A stretch of DNA of 64,000 bases from CAZKWG01 sp964615375. Its GTDB lineage: Bacteria; Myxococcota_A; UBA796; CAZKWG01. The stretch covers positions 1-64,000 of the forward strand of contig CAZTOW010000047.1 of NCBI GenBank assembly GCA_964615375.1. The letters are read 5' to 3'. The notes beneath the pieces are model-generated. The model was not told where the DNA came from, searched no databases, and worked only from the letters and a program-made list of their open reading frames with translations. A program made the translations under genes and the position numbers. Below are positions 33,903-42,632 of this stretch, in pieces (the stretch's first letter is position 1; every line of letters starts with the position of its first letter).

Positions 33903-36900
33903 CAGCCCTCCACCTCGACCACGTCCACGAAGCGCGCGATGGCCTCCAGCTCTGATCCCTCGTCCACCGGGATCGGCTGATGCCGCGGATCGGAGCTGAT
34001 CGGCGCCAGCTCCGCCCTATTTAAATTTAGTTCAAAACGTTTAAATGTAAACCGCCCCAGCTCCGGGTCCGCGCCAGCCGGCGCGCGCACGACCAGCAGC
34101 TCACCGGGTGCCGGCCCGGACGCATGGGCATCGCGCAGGTCATCCCACAGGCACCAGGCGCCGTCTGGCGCCACACGATCCATCGAGGTGCCGACGATCC
34201 GGGCCACGAAGCGCCTCCAGGGACGCCGCAGCGACTCCGGCAGCAGGACGTGATCGATGGCCTCGGGCACCTGCCCCTCGGAGAGCTGGCCCGCGGCGAT
34301 GCGCAGGTCCACGACAGCGATGGCTCCAGGCGTCTCGGGCGCCGTGCGGATCAGACGGAGGCGCGGTCTCGCCGCCGCCGCCTGACTGGGAGCCGGCACG
34401 CCGCCCGCCCGCTCAAACCAGGAGTTGTCGTCCCGGACCGCCCTCTGCTTCTCTTTCCCCACCAGCAGCAGCGCGATCTTCGCGATAGTGCGCACGATCA
34501 ACGGCCGGTCGTCGAGATCGTGCGAGCGCAGCTCGAACACCTCGTAGCCCAGGCTCCGCAGCCGCTCGCGCAGGAATCGGTCCTTCGCCGCCTGATCGTC
34601 ATTGCCATGGATGTGGGCGGACATGCCGTCCACGTACACGCACACCCCGGGCTCCTCGTCCTCGCCGGCATAGTAGAAGTCAGGGATGGTGCGCCCCCAG
34701 CCGGGCCCCAGGTCGAGGGGGTGCTGGCAGAGCGGATCGGGCAGGCCCGCCTCGACCAGGAAGCGCCGGAATCGCGTCTCGATGGGCGTCTGCGGCTGGC
34801 CGGTCGTCGATTGCGTCCGGGGCAGGTGCTCCGGCAACGGGGTGGACGAGCCCAGCGGGCCTGCCAGCACCCCCAGCACCTCAGCCGCCTTGTGCCGGTT
34901 CAACCAGCGGTGGTAGAAGCGGTTGCGGTAGGTCTGGAGGCAGTCGATACAGCTCGCCTCGCAGGCGCCAGGGCAGCCATGCAGCAGGTCGAGCGCGGCG
35001 CAGCGGACCTCGTCCCAGCGCGCCGTGAGCTGCTCCAACAGTCCCGAGCCGCCGGGCATGGGGTCGTAGAGCATGACGTCGGCCTTGTCTTCGCCGGGGT
35101 GGCCGAGGGCCAGGAGTTGCAGATCCTCGACCTCCATGTCCAGCACACGCGCGGCCCCCATGCGGATGGCCTCGATGACGCTGAAGCCCAGGGTGCGATC
35201 CTCCGCGTCGTGCAGGCCGAGCACGTCGACGTCCACGTCGCAGTAGAAGCCGGTGGGCTGGACGATGTGTCCGCAGCGGGTCAGGTGGCTCTTCTCGAAG
35301 TCTTCCCTCGCCTTTCGCGAGGCGTAGGGCGAGAGCGACTGGCCGCAGGCCAGGCAGAGCGGGAAGCCCAGGCGGGCCTGCTCGACCTCGCTGCGCGGAC
35401 CGACGTTGACCAGCCGCAGGTGCACGCCGCGGCGAAAACGAAGATCGAGGCCCGACCAGGACCAGGAGGCGCCGCCGCGGTGGTAGCCCCGGTCGTTGCC
35501 GTAGGTGGCCACGGGCATCTGGAAGCGGAACTCTTCTTCATCCGAGATCTGCGACTGGGACGGCAGGATCGCGTCGCAGACCGGCACGGCCCGGATCTCC
35601 TGCTCGCCGAGCATGGCGGTGGCGCCGTTCACGCCGATCTCCTGAACCACCTGCTGCGCCGTGACCACGCGGAAGCGCAGCGTGTCGTCCGCCGTGAGCT
35701 GGAAGCGCCGGGGCACAAAGCGGAAACCGTTGGCGTAGATGGCGTTTCCGGGGACGAATTCACGCAGCGCGAGGATAGGAGGGCGGGCCAGCTCGAAGTC
35801 GTCCAGGCCCTCCGTGAGCCGCGGCGGCTCGGCCAGGCCCACGATGCTGCCCACGTCCAGGCCGTAGCCGGGCAGGAAGCCCTCGCGGGCCAGGGCGCCC
35901 ATGGTCTCCGAGTCGTCCTGACCGCCCTGGGCGGAGGATCGCGTGCGCCGCGCCGTGCCCTTGAGGCGAGCGATCACCTGCTGGCAGCGGCGACGCTGGG
36001 CCTGGTCCTCGGCGTCGAGCACGCCCTTGGTGGCCTCGACGGTCGCCAGCTTCGCGAGCTGGTCGCGCGCCCAGTCCAGGCGACGCTTCAGGCGGCCGAT
36101 GACCTCGGCGAGCGCGTCCGCCATGCCGTCCACCATGCGCGCCAGCGCGTCTTCGGTCACGGCGGCCGCGTCCTCCGCGGGCCAGGAGGCCAGGAAGGCC
36201 CGGCGCACCTCGGCCAGCACGCTGGCGCGATGGCGGGCGATGAGCGCTCCGAGCGGCCCCACGTCCAGGGCCTTCGCCATGACCGCGCCGTCGGGCGTGA
36301 ACAGGTAGGGACCCAGCATCGGGGGGAGACAGCGCTGAAGCACCTCGCCGATCTCCGCGCGCTCAACCTCTGTGCCCCGCCGCGCCAGGGCGTGCAGCGC
36401 CGTCAGCACGGTCGCGTGCACGTGCTTGCGGATCATCAGCTCGTTCTTCAGGTTGAAGCGCGGCGGCTCCACCGCGCCCGAGAGCAGCTTGAGCGGATCG
36501 CGGAAGTACGCCTGATCGAAGCCCGTGGCCTGGGCGTAGGTCAGGTCCACGGCCATGCGATGCCGACGCCCTGCCCGACCGGCGCGCTGCCAGTAGTTCG
36601 CTGCGGTCGGCGGCACGTTACGCATCAGCACCGCGTCCAGCGCGCCGATATCCACCCCGAGCTCTAGCGTCGGCGTGCAGACCAGGGTGTTGACCTGCTC
36701 ACCCTCGCCCTTGAAATGGTTCTCGTAGCGCTCGCGCAGCGCGGTGGGCACCTGGGCCGAGTGCTCGGCGGCGCGCAGCATCTTGTAGTCGCCGTCCAGC
36801 AGGCGCAGGTCGAAGTTGTCTGGGTCCTCGAGCTCCCAGGCCAGGTCCCCGCCGCAGCGCCAGGCCATGCAGGTCCCGCCGGGGCCGCGATGCACGGTGG

Positions 36901-39844
36901 TCCGCCGGCAACGCTCGCAGCGCCAGCGCCCGAGGTTCGGGTGCAGACGCAGACGCCCCGCGTCGAGCTGGTAGACGCCGGTGGCGCCGGGCAGCGGTCG
37001 GCCCCAGCCGGTGAGCGAGACGGGCAGGATCAGGCCCACTCGCGCCAGCTCGGACCACAGCTCGCGCAGGAAGGGGTCGATGTCGTCGGGCGAGAGCCCC
37101 CAGCCCTTCACCGCGCTCCACACCTGCGTGGGCCGGCTGCCGATCCACTGGGTCACGCGCGCGGCGGTGTCGTCGGCGCCGCGCGACAGCTTCATGCCCT
37201 TCGGCCCGCCAGGAAGCACCGGGATGTAGCCGTACTGGACCTCCTTCTTGTCCGGGCCCCACATCTGGCCGAAGAAGCGGGTCGTGCCGTCGTGCACGAG
37301 GCGGATCCGGCGCAGGTGGTCGAGCAGCGCCTCCAGGCCCTCCACCAGCGCGGCCGGCGGCAGGTTCATCCGAGCTGACCAGCGGCCCACGAAGGGGAGT
37401 TGCTCGTCCAAGCCCAGATAGCTCACGCGCAGTCGGCCCCAGGGCTCCAGGCCCAGGCGCTGCTTCACACCCAGCGCGATCTCGCGCAGCACCTGGAGCC
37501 GCAGGTAGTACACCCGCTCCTCGCGGTGCTTGACGCCCGCATCCTCTTGCGGCACGTACTGCCAGACCTCGGGGATCAACGCCCGAGACAGCTCGCGGTC
37601 AGCCCCCAACAGCTCGTCGAGGGACTGGGTCACGTCGCCCACCGAGGCGCCGCCCTCGGGGATCTGCTGCGCCATCAGCGCGCGCAGGCGGAAGCGCCGG
37701 GCGTGATCCCGCATCCAGCCCGCCTGGAACGCCGCGTCCTGGCGGTTGTCGGCGAAGACGAGAAGCCTCGGCCGCTCGGACTTGTGGACCATGGACTGGG
37801 CGAGCACGTGCACATCCGAGACGGACACGGCGCGCACCGGGCGGGCGGGCTCACGGTAGCGGCCTCCGCGGGGGCGTCGGCCCGGCGACTGGCACGCCAC
37901 GCAGGAGCTGAGCTGGCCGGGGTTGTCCTCGCGGGTGCGCACGACCTGCACCGCCACCAGCGCGCCCGGCGAGGGACAGGCGGCGCAGGCCGGAGAGCGT
38001 TCCTCGTGGAGCGCGCCGCAGGCCCGGCAGATCCACAGGGGGTGGAGCCTCGGGCGCTCGATGTCGTGGGCCGAGACGGGCAGCGGATCTCCGTCCTCGT
38101 CCAGCTCCTCGGCGTCGTCGTCCTCATCGGAGGCCACCACCATGCGGTCGATCAGCAGGGCGCGGCTGCCGCCCAGCTCCTCGGCCAGGTGCTCCCAGAC
38201 CCGGGTGCGCCCCACCTTGTCGCCGCCCTCGGGGCCAGCTTTGACGCCGGCTTTGAGCTTGAAGTCCTTGACCCAGGCCACATAGTAGTGCTGCCCGCAG
38301 GTCGTGCAGGTGATGAGCGGGAAGCGGCACCAGCCAGAGCCCAGCTCGGACTCGGCGTCCTCGCCCGAGAGCCACAGCTTCGACGTGCTTTCTGGTCCCG
38401 AGAGCGTCACCACCGCGCCGCCCACGCCGCGCACAAAGGTGTGGGCGACTGGCCGCAGCAGGGGATCCTGCTCGCCGCGTCCGGTCGCCGCGCCGAGCGC
38501 CAGCCAGGCCAGGATCTCGGACTCGGGCACCTCGCGTCCCACTTGCTCCTGGAGCATCGCCGGCAGCTCAGCCAGGGCGCGGGGCCGCTCCAGCAGGGTG
38601 GCCAGATGAAACACGATCTCGTTGGACGCGAGCTGGCTGGTCAGTGCGGCCTGCCAGCGGGTCCGGGGCAGGCGCGCGCCGCCGAGCTCGAGCAGACAGG
38701 AGGTCAGCGCGTCTGAGACCTGATCGTCCGGCGCGTCCACGGCCCGCAGCAGGCGACCGAGCACCGCCGCCGGGTCGGCGGGAGGTCCATCAGGGGTGGA
38801 GCGGTGGTGGTTCCAGCGCAGCTCGTCGTAGACCTCTCCGACCAGCCGGACCCGCTCAGGTGCGACGCCGAAGAAGCGTCTCGCGAAGTCGCGCGCGGAG
38901 GCGTCCCCGCCGCGCGGGTCCGCCATCGTCGCCGAGGTCGCGATACAGGTCACCTGGTCCGGGGCCTTGCCGCAGAAGGTGCGCAGCCGGCGGATCAGGC
39001 AGGCCGTCTCGGCACCCTGGGCGCCGCGGAAGGTGTGGGCCTCGTCGAATACTAGATATTCTAGTGGTGCATTCGCGAAGATCCCGACGTCTTTTCCGCG
39101 CGTCAGCAGCAGCTCGAGCTGCTTCACGTTGGTCAGCAGGATGCGTGGCGGACCGTCCGGCCGTCGCAGGGCAGCGCGGCTGGCGCGCTCCTCGGGCGGC
39201 AGCAGCGTGATGTCCTGCCCGGCTTCGCGGATCTGCTTCAACCGGGACTTGTAGTCAGCGTTCGACGACCCCTGCGGCATCCGCTCCCCGCGGATCTGGC
39301 TCTCCTCCTCGGGGGTCTTGCCGACGTACATCCCGAACGAGATGCCGCGCCCGGCCAGCAGCCCCCGCATGCGGTCGAGCTGATCCTCCGCCAGCGCGTT
39401 CATCGGGTAGATCAGCACCGCGAGTACGCCCGGCGGCGCGCCCGCGGCCTGGAGCTCGATGGCTCGGCTGATGATCGGGTACAGGAAGCTCTCGGTCTTG
39501 CCCGAGCCCGTGCCCGTGGCGACCAGCGTGGTCTCGCCGGCCCGGATCGCGCGGATCGCCTGCTCCTGGTGGGCGCGCAGGCGGTCGAAGGGCACGATGC
39601 CCTGCATGGCGGGGTGCAGCACGCCCTGGGAGACCAGCTCGGCGATGGTGGCGCCCGGTCGGAAAGGACGGGACAGGCTGAGGAAGGGACCTCGGCGCAG
39701 CGGAGAGGTGCGCGTCTCGTCCAGGCGCAGCAGGTCGCGGAGCTGGGTGTAGAGCGGCTCGTCGGCGAGCGGGTAGGTCGTGAGCTGGTAGCGGAGGAAG
39801 TCGGCGACGACCTGCTCGGAGAAGGAGATGGGGTTGATGGCCAT
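33902..39844 (-). CDS. YprA/Druantia-E-like helicase with nuclease and S24-like C-terminal domains
   Basis: 1980 aa. SF2 core: TGTGSGKTES (Lys116), FDEAHTF (DEAH 267-270), TSATMADP, LVCTPTLELGVDIG and QRAGRAGRR. Between the RecA lobes are Cys clusters (CTTCGQHY, CRACGALHEE, CAACPSPG), and the DUF1998-like part ends with GCPGACEASCIDCLQTYRN, as in YprA/MrfA and Druantia DruE. Then come a DUF559/Vsr-like nuclease (about 1695-1800; Asp1722 in IPDFYY, VYVDG at Asp1739) and an S24/LexA-like domain (about 1830-1980) with GTSMD (Ser1887) and FTFKRF (Lys1935) as a possible Ser-Lys dyad. Eighteen bases after the TOPRIM-like gene. The S24 fusion is unusual. Two AT-rich rare-codon patches sit at the DEAH box and at the S24 lysine. 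Confidence 0.9.
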   Translation of the reverse strand: MAINPISFSEQVVADFLRYQLTTYPLADEPLYTQLRDLLRLDETRTSPLRRGPFLSLSRPFRPGATIAELVSQGVLHPAMQGIVPFDRLRAHQEQAIRAIRAGETTLVATGTGSGKTESFLYPIISRAIELQAAGAPPGVLAVLIYPMNALAEDQLDRMRGLLAGRGISFGMYVGKTPEEESQIRGERMPQGSSNADYKSRLKQIREAGQDITLLPPEERASRAALRRPDGPPRILLTNVKQLELLLTRGKDVGIFANAPLEYLVFDEAHTFRGAQGAETACLIRRLRTFCGKAPDQVTCIATSATMADPRGGDASARDFARRFFGVAPERVRLVGEVYDELRWNHHRSTPDGPPADPAAVLGRLLRAVDAPDDQVSDALTSCLLELGGARLPRTRWQAALTSQLASNEIVFHLATLLERPRALAELPAMLQEQVGREVPESEILAWLALGAATGRGEQDPLLRPVAHTFVRGVGGAVVTLSGPESTSKLWLSGEDAESELGSGWCRFPLITCTTCGQHYYVAWVKDFKLKAGVKAGPEGGDKVGRTRVWEHLAEELGGSRALLIDRMVVASDEDDDAEELDEDGDPLPVSAHDIERPRLHPLWICRACGALHEERSPACAACPSPGALVAVQVVRTREDNPGQLSSCVACQSPGRRPRGGRYREPARPVRAVSVSDVHVLAQSMVHKSERPRLLVFADNRQDAAFQAGWMRDHARRFRLRALMAQQIPEGGASVGDVTQSLDELLGADRELSRALIPEVWQYVPQEDAGVKHREERVYYLRLQVLREIALGVKQRLGLEPWGRLRVSYLGLDEQLPFVGRWSARMNLPPAALVEGLEALLDHLRRIRLVHDGTTRFFGQMWGPDKKEVQYGYIPVLPGGPKGMKLSRGADDTAARVTQWIGSRPTQVWSAVKGWGLSPDDIDPFLRELWSELARVGLILPVSLTGWGRPLPGATGVYQLDAGRLRLHPNLGRWRCERCRRTTVHRGPGGTCMAWRCGGDLAWELEDPDNFDLRLLDGDYKMLRAAEHSAQVPTALRERYENHFKGEGEQVNTLVCTPTLELGVDIGALDAVLMRNVPPTAANYWQRAGRAGRRHRMAVDLTYAQATGFDQAYFRDPLKLLSGAVEPPRFNLKNELMIRKHVHATVLTALHALARRGTEVERAEIGEVLQRCLPPMLGPYLFTPDGAVMAKALDVGPLGALIARHRASVLAEVRRAFLASWPAEDAAAVTEDALARMVDGMADALAEVIGRLKRRLDWARDQLAKLATVEATKGVLDAEDQAQRRRCQQVIARLKGTARRTRSSAQGGQDDSETMGALAREGFLPGYGLDVGSIVGLAEPPRLTEGLDDFELARPPILALREFVPGNAIYANGFRFVPRRFQLTADDTLRFRVVTAQQVVQEIGVNGATAMLGEQEIRAVPVCDAILPSQSQISDEEEFRFQMPVATYGNDRGYHRGGASWSWSGLDLRFRRGVHLRLVNVGPRSEVEQARLGFPLCLACGQSLSPYASRKAREDFEKSHLTRCGHIVQPTGFYCDVDVDVLGLHDAEDRTLGFSVIEAIRMGAARVLDMEVEDLQLLALGHPGEDKADVMLYDPMPGGSGLLEQLTARWDEVRCAALDLLHGCPGACEASCIDCLQTYRNRFYHRWLNRHKAAEVLGVLAGPLGSSTPLPEHLPRTQSTTGQPQTPIETRFRRFLVEAGLPDPLCQHPLDLGPGWGRTIPDFYYAGEDEEPGVCVYVDGMSAHIHGNDDQAAKDRFLRERLRSLGYEVFELRSHDLDDRPLIVRTIAKIALLLVGKEKQRAVRDDNSWFERAGGVPAPSQAAAARPRLRLIRTAPETPGAIAVVDLRIAAGQLSEGQVPEAIDHVLLPESLRRPWRRFVARIVGTSMDRVAPDGAWCLWDDLRDAHASGPAPGELLVVRAPAGADPELGRFTFKRFELNLNRAELAPISSDPRHQPIPVDEGSELEAIARFVDVVEVEG

Positions 39845-39862
39845 GCGCTTCGCCCCGTCCGG

Positions 39863-40789
39863 TCAGAGGTTGCGGAGCATGGGGTCGGGAGGCAGCGCAG
39901 AGCGGGCGGTCTCGGGCGCGACGTTTCCTGGTGCAACGGGCGAAGGCACCCCGAGCGCGTCCGCGATGTCCTCGATCATGGCGCGGAGGAAGCGCACCTG
40001 ATCTGCGGCCTGAAGCACCGCACGCCAGTCCAACCCCTCCAAGGCAACCCGCCCCTCATGGGTCTCGCGATAGGCGCAGCAGTCCTTCTCGGCCGCGTCG
40101 CGCGACAGCCAGGCGAGGTAGTCCTTCGGATGCCGGACGCGGTCAGGGCCGCGCTTGAGCCAGCCGGGCTTGTACCGCTTCGAGTCGCGCTTCGGCGGCG
40201 GCAGCGTGCGCCAGGTCGTGCACCCGCTGCCGTCATCGGCGACGAAGTCCGGGTCGTCGGTCAGGAAGGCTTCGGGATCCCAGTTCGCGACCAGCTTGGG
40301 GGGCAGCCGCTCAACGGGCACCCCAGCGCGGCGGGCCCCTGCAGGGTCGGCGAAGAACCACGCCTCCAACATCGGCACCGCCAGATGGAACGAGACGCGC
40401 TCGCGCAACGCGACCTTGGCTCTCGGGGCCAGCGTCGGCCGAATCCGCGCGAGCTCATCCAGGTGGCGCCGAGCGGCCTCACGAACCGCGTTTACGACAA
40501 CCCGAGGCTGATCCCCATTCTCGAGCTCCAGGTCGTCCAGCACCAGCACAAGGTCCACGTCGCCAGCGCAGACCACCGAGGTGGCCTCTTGGACCAGCCG
40601 GGTCAGGTTGGTGGGCACGCCCTCCTCGGGTGCTGGGAGACGCGACGACGTGAAGCCATCAAAGGGGAGGTCAGGCTCAACCGCCGCGATGCTCCAGAAC
40701 TCGTGACCTGGGAACAGCCGGCCGAGCGCGGTGGGCAGGCCCAGCAGCTCCGCCTTTCCAGTAGGAAGAAGGGCGATCCGCACGCTCAA
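39863..40789 (-). CDS. DUF4276/TOPRIM-like partner of the AAA ATPase
   Basis: 308 aa. The start is a TTG that overlaps the ATPase stop as TTGA (a GTG two codons later is an alternative). DVDLVLVLDDLE (acidic strand end) and AVPMLEAWFFADP match the DUF4276 pattern (acidic cluster, then the EAW helix), a TOPRIM-like putative nuclease that typically pairs with an AAA/ABC ATPase, as here. Basic region KRDSKRYKPGWLKRG may bind nucleic acid. Together with the upstream gene it makes a split version of the OLD design, which is repeated in fused form at 31767. Confidence 0.65.
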   Translation of the reverse strand: MSVRIALLPTGKAELLGLPTALGRLFPGHEFWSIAAVEPDLPFDGFTSSRLPAPEEGVPTNLTRLVQEATSVVCAGDVDLVLVLDDLELENGDQPRVVVNAVREAARRHLDELARIRPTLAPRAKVALRERVSFHLAVPMLEAWFFADPAGARRAGVPVERLPPKLVANWDPEAFLTDDPDFVADDGSGCTTWRTLPPPKRDSKRYKPGWLKRGPDRVRHPKDYLAWLSRDAAEKDCCAYRETHEGRVALEGLDWRAVLQAADQVRFLRAMIEDIADALGVPSPVAPGNVAPETARSALPPDPMLRNL

Positions 40790-41922
40790 CGCCCCTTGTC
40801 GACGCGCTGCGGAGCGATCTTTTCACGCTCGTACAGGTCGCCGAGCGCAAAATGGGCCAGCCAGTCTGGGTTGTGGGCTTCCTCCAACGCCACGGGCTGG
40901 GTCTGCTCCCGGCCACGTTCGAGGACAAAATAGCGATCTTCGTGTCCCTTGAACTCGTTCATGACTACGGGTGAGTGAGTCGTGAGGATGATCGTCAGGT
41001 TTCGCGCCTCAGCCAACTCGCGCATGGCGGCGAGGATCACCCGGATCGCGTGCGGGTGGAGATGGTTTTCCACCTCGTCAAAGGCGAGGACCGAGCCGTC
41101 CTGTGCTCCTGCGACCGCAGTGAGGTGCAACAGGCCGGTCAGGAGACCGTCCGCCATCCGTTCCGGTGGGAGCCCGGCATCCGGATCGGGCAGGTCGGGA
41201 CGAAAGACGGATAGCGTTGGGACGAAGTTGATGTCCTCGATCAGGTCGGGAAATGCCTTCCGTGCCCTTGCCAACACCCAATCATACTGCGCTCCCCCCT
41301 TTTTCGAACCCTTCCAGGTGTCCAGGACGGTCCACAGGTTCGACCCATCCCCGTGCAGGTACCACTCGGCGCTCTTTCGCTGCCAGGGATCGCAGAGCCG
41401 CCCGAGCACATAGGACTTGTGAACACGCGCTCCGTTGAGCATCTCAAAAAACGGGCGCAGCCAGGCTGGCTTCTGTTCGTCCCAAAGCACCTTCGCGCAG
41501 CATCGAATCTCGTCGTCGTCGTGGATCCTGCGCTCCGCGCCGAGGAACCATTCCTGCTGGTACATTGCCGCGCGAAGTTGGACCTGATCGCCCAGGTGTA
41601 GTTCTTCACCATAGAAGGACTCGAGGCCCGACGAGTTCACGGGCAGGCGAAGCACCCAGCGCACGTCGCCTACCTTGAGCTCGAAGACCAGGGGAGCCTC
41701 AGCGGGCGCGTTCAGCCTGCGAAGAAAGGTACCCTTGATCACCTTGAAGGCGGCCTCGTGACCGCGCGAAAACAGCGTCCGAAGAAAGAGAAGGGCGTCG
41801 AGGACCGTCGTCTTCCCCGCGCCATTGCTTCCACCCAACAGGCACACGCCCTCCGGGCTCCAGTCGAAATGGGCGAAGACGCGAAAGTCTCTGAGGCGAA
41901 GAGTCCAGGTCGGCGGCGTCAT
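40786..41922 (-). CDS. AAA/ABC-type ATPase (AAA_21/RecF-like)
   Basis: 378 aa; ATG overlaps the RNA-ligase stop (ATGA). LLGGSNGAGKTTVLDALLF is a P-loop of the SMC/RecF type (about 26-44), FDEVENHLHPHAIR a Walker B with the D-loop, and TTHSPVVMNEF the H-loop. The insert between is short, without a long coiled coil, as in retron-, Septu- or OLD-associated ATPases. It lacks its own nuclease; the next gene (DUF4276-like) supplies one. Confidence 0.85.
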   Translation of the reverse strand: MTPPTWTLRLRDFRVFAHFDWSPEGVCLLGGSNGAGKTTVLDALLFLRTLFSRGHEAAFKVIKGTFLRRLNAPAEAPLVFELKVGDVRWVLRLPVNSSGLESFYGEELHLGDQVQLRAAMYQQEWFLGAERRIHDDDEIRCCAKVLWDEQKPAWLRPFFEMLNGARVHKSYVLGRLCDPWQRKSAEWYLHGDGSNLWTVLDTWKGSKKGGAQYDWVLARARKAFPDLIEDINFVPTLSVFRPDLPDPDAGLPPERMADGLLTGLLHLTAVAGAQDGSVLAFDEVENHLHPHAIRVILAAMRELAEARNLTIILTTHSPVVMNEFKGHEDRYFVLERGREQTQPVALEEAHNPDWLAHFALGDLYEREKIAPQRVDKGR

Positions 41923-42632
41923 CGATCTCCCTCGGGGTGGCTGGTACCCATTATCGCGTCCACGGTGCGGTTCGCCCGCACCCCACCGCGAGACCAGTGC
42001 TCGCTGATCGCCTGAACGAAGGCCGGCCGGACCAGCTTCGCGCGGTCCAGGGTCCAGGAGACGTCCTCGGCGCGCATGACCAGGCCCTCCATTGGGCCGT
42101 CGGTGACCTTGGAGTGGCCGAGCATGGCAACGAGCTGCGCGAGCGTGAAGCGCCCGCGCGCCAGGCGCGGTGCGGCGTGCAGGCCGAGGTCTCTGAGCAG
42201 GGTGTCCCGGCGAGCGGTGGACCAGAAGCGCCCAACGGAGCGGTCGTAGATGTCGAAGGCCAGAAACCAGTCGGGAAGCCGGGTATAGGTGACCGAGTGC
42301 GTGGCATAGCACCACTCGCCGAACAGCATAAGGTCGGGCCACAGGGTGTCCACCAACAGGGCCCGCCTGGGCTGGAGCCAGCGCCAGAGGGGCTTGAACT
42401 GGGGGTGAGCGGACTCAGGGTTCAGGTAGGTGCCCCGGTTCTGCGCGAGCAAGTTGCCGTCTTCGTCCGTGGACAGGCCGAGGTTGGCGCCGTCCACCTT
42501 CTCCTCCACGACAAGCTCGCATGCAAGCAGCGCCGCGACCTCCTCGGAGGACAGCAACTTATCATCGCGCGGCGTGCCTGGACTCAGCCAGGCGAGGTGC
42601 GGGGTGTGGGGGAAGCGGAAGAAGGGGGGCAT
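41919..42632 (-). CDS. ATP-dependent RNA ligase-family nucleotidyltransferase
   Basis: 237 aa from the ATG at 42632, which shares one base with the PIN-gene stop (TGATG). Ligase motifs are complete: motif I EEKVDGAN with nucleotide-accepting Lys45, FGEWCYA (Glu106), motif III AFDIYD (about 125-130), motif IV MEGLVMR (Glu182) and motif V AKLVRP (Lys199). FPHTPHLAWL at the start is typical of small bacterial Rnl-like ligases. It would join or repair nicked RNA. Finding it between a PIN nuclease and an ATPase in a DNA-defence operon suggests repair of RNA cut by the operon's own nuclease or by a phage. Confidence 0.88.
   Translation of the reverse strand: MPPFFRFPHTPHLAWLSPGTPRDDKLLSSEEVAALLACELVVEEKVDGANLGLSTDEDGNLLAQNRGTYLNPESAHPQFKPLWRWLQPRRALLVDTLWPDLMLFGEWCYATHSVTYTRLPDWFLAFDIYDRSVGRFWSTARRDTLLRDLGLHAAPRLARGRFTLAQLVAMLGHSKVTDGPMEGLVMRAEDVSWTLDRAKLVRPAFVQAISEHWSRGGVRANRTVDAIMGTSHPEGDR

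Noticed and set aside
34124..36667. 847-aa plus-strand open frame opposite the YprA helicase gene
   Set aside because: Antisense shadow: the minus-strand frame has all helicase motifs, while this one is His/Gly/Arg-rich without domains, typical of GC-rich antisense frames. The same applies to long frames opposite the receptor (14450-15859), SNF2 (23935-26475 minus) and GH-like (4849-7113 minus) genes.
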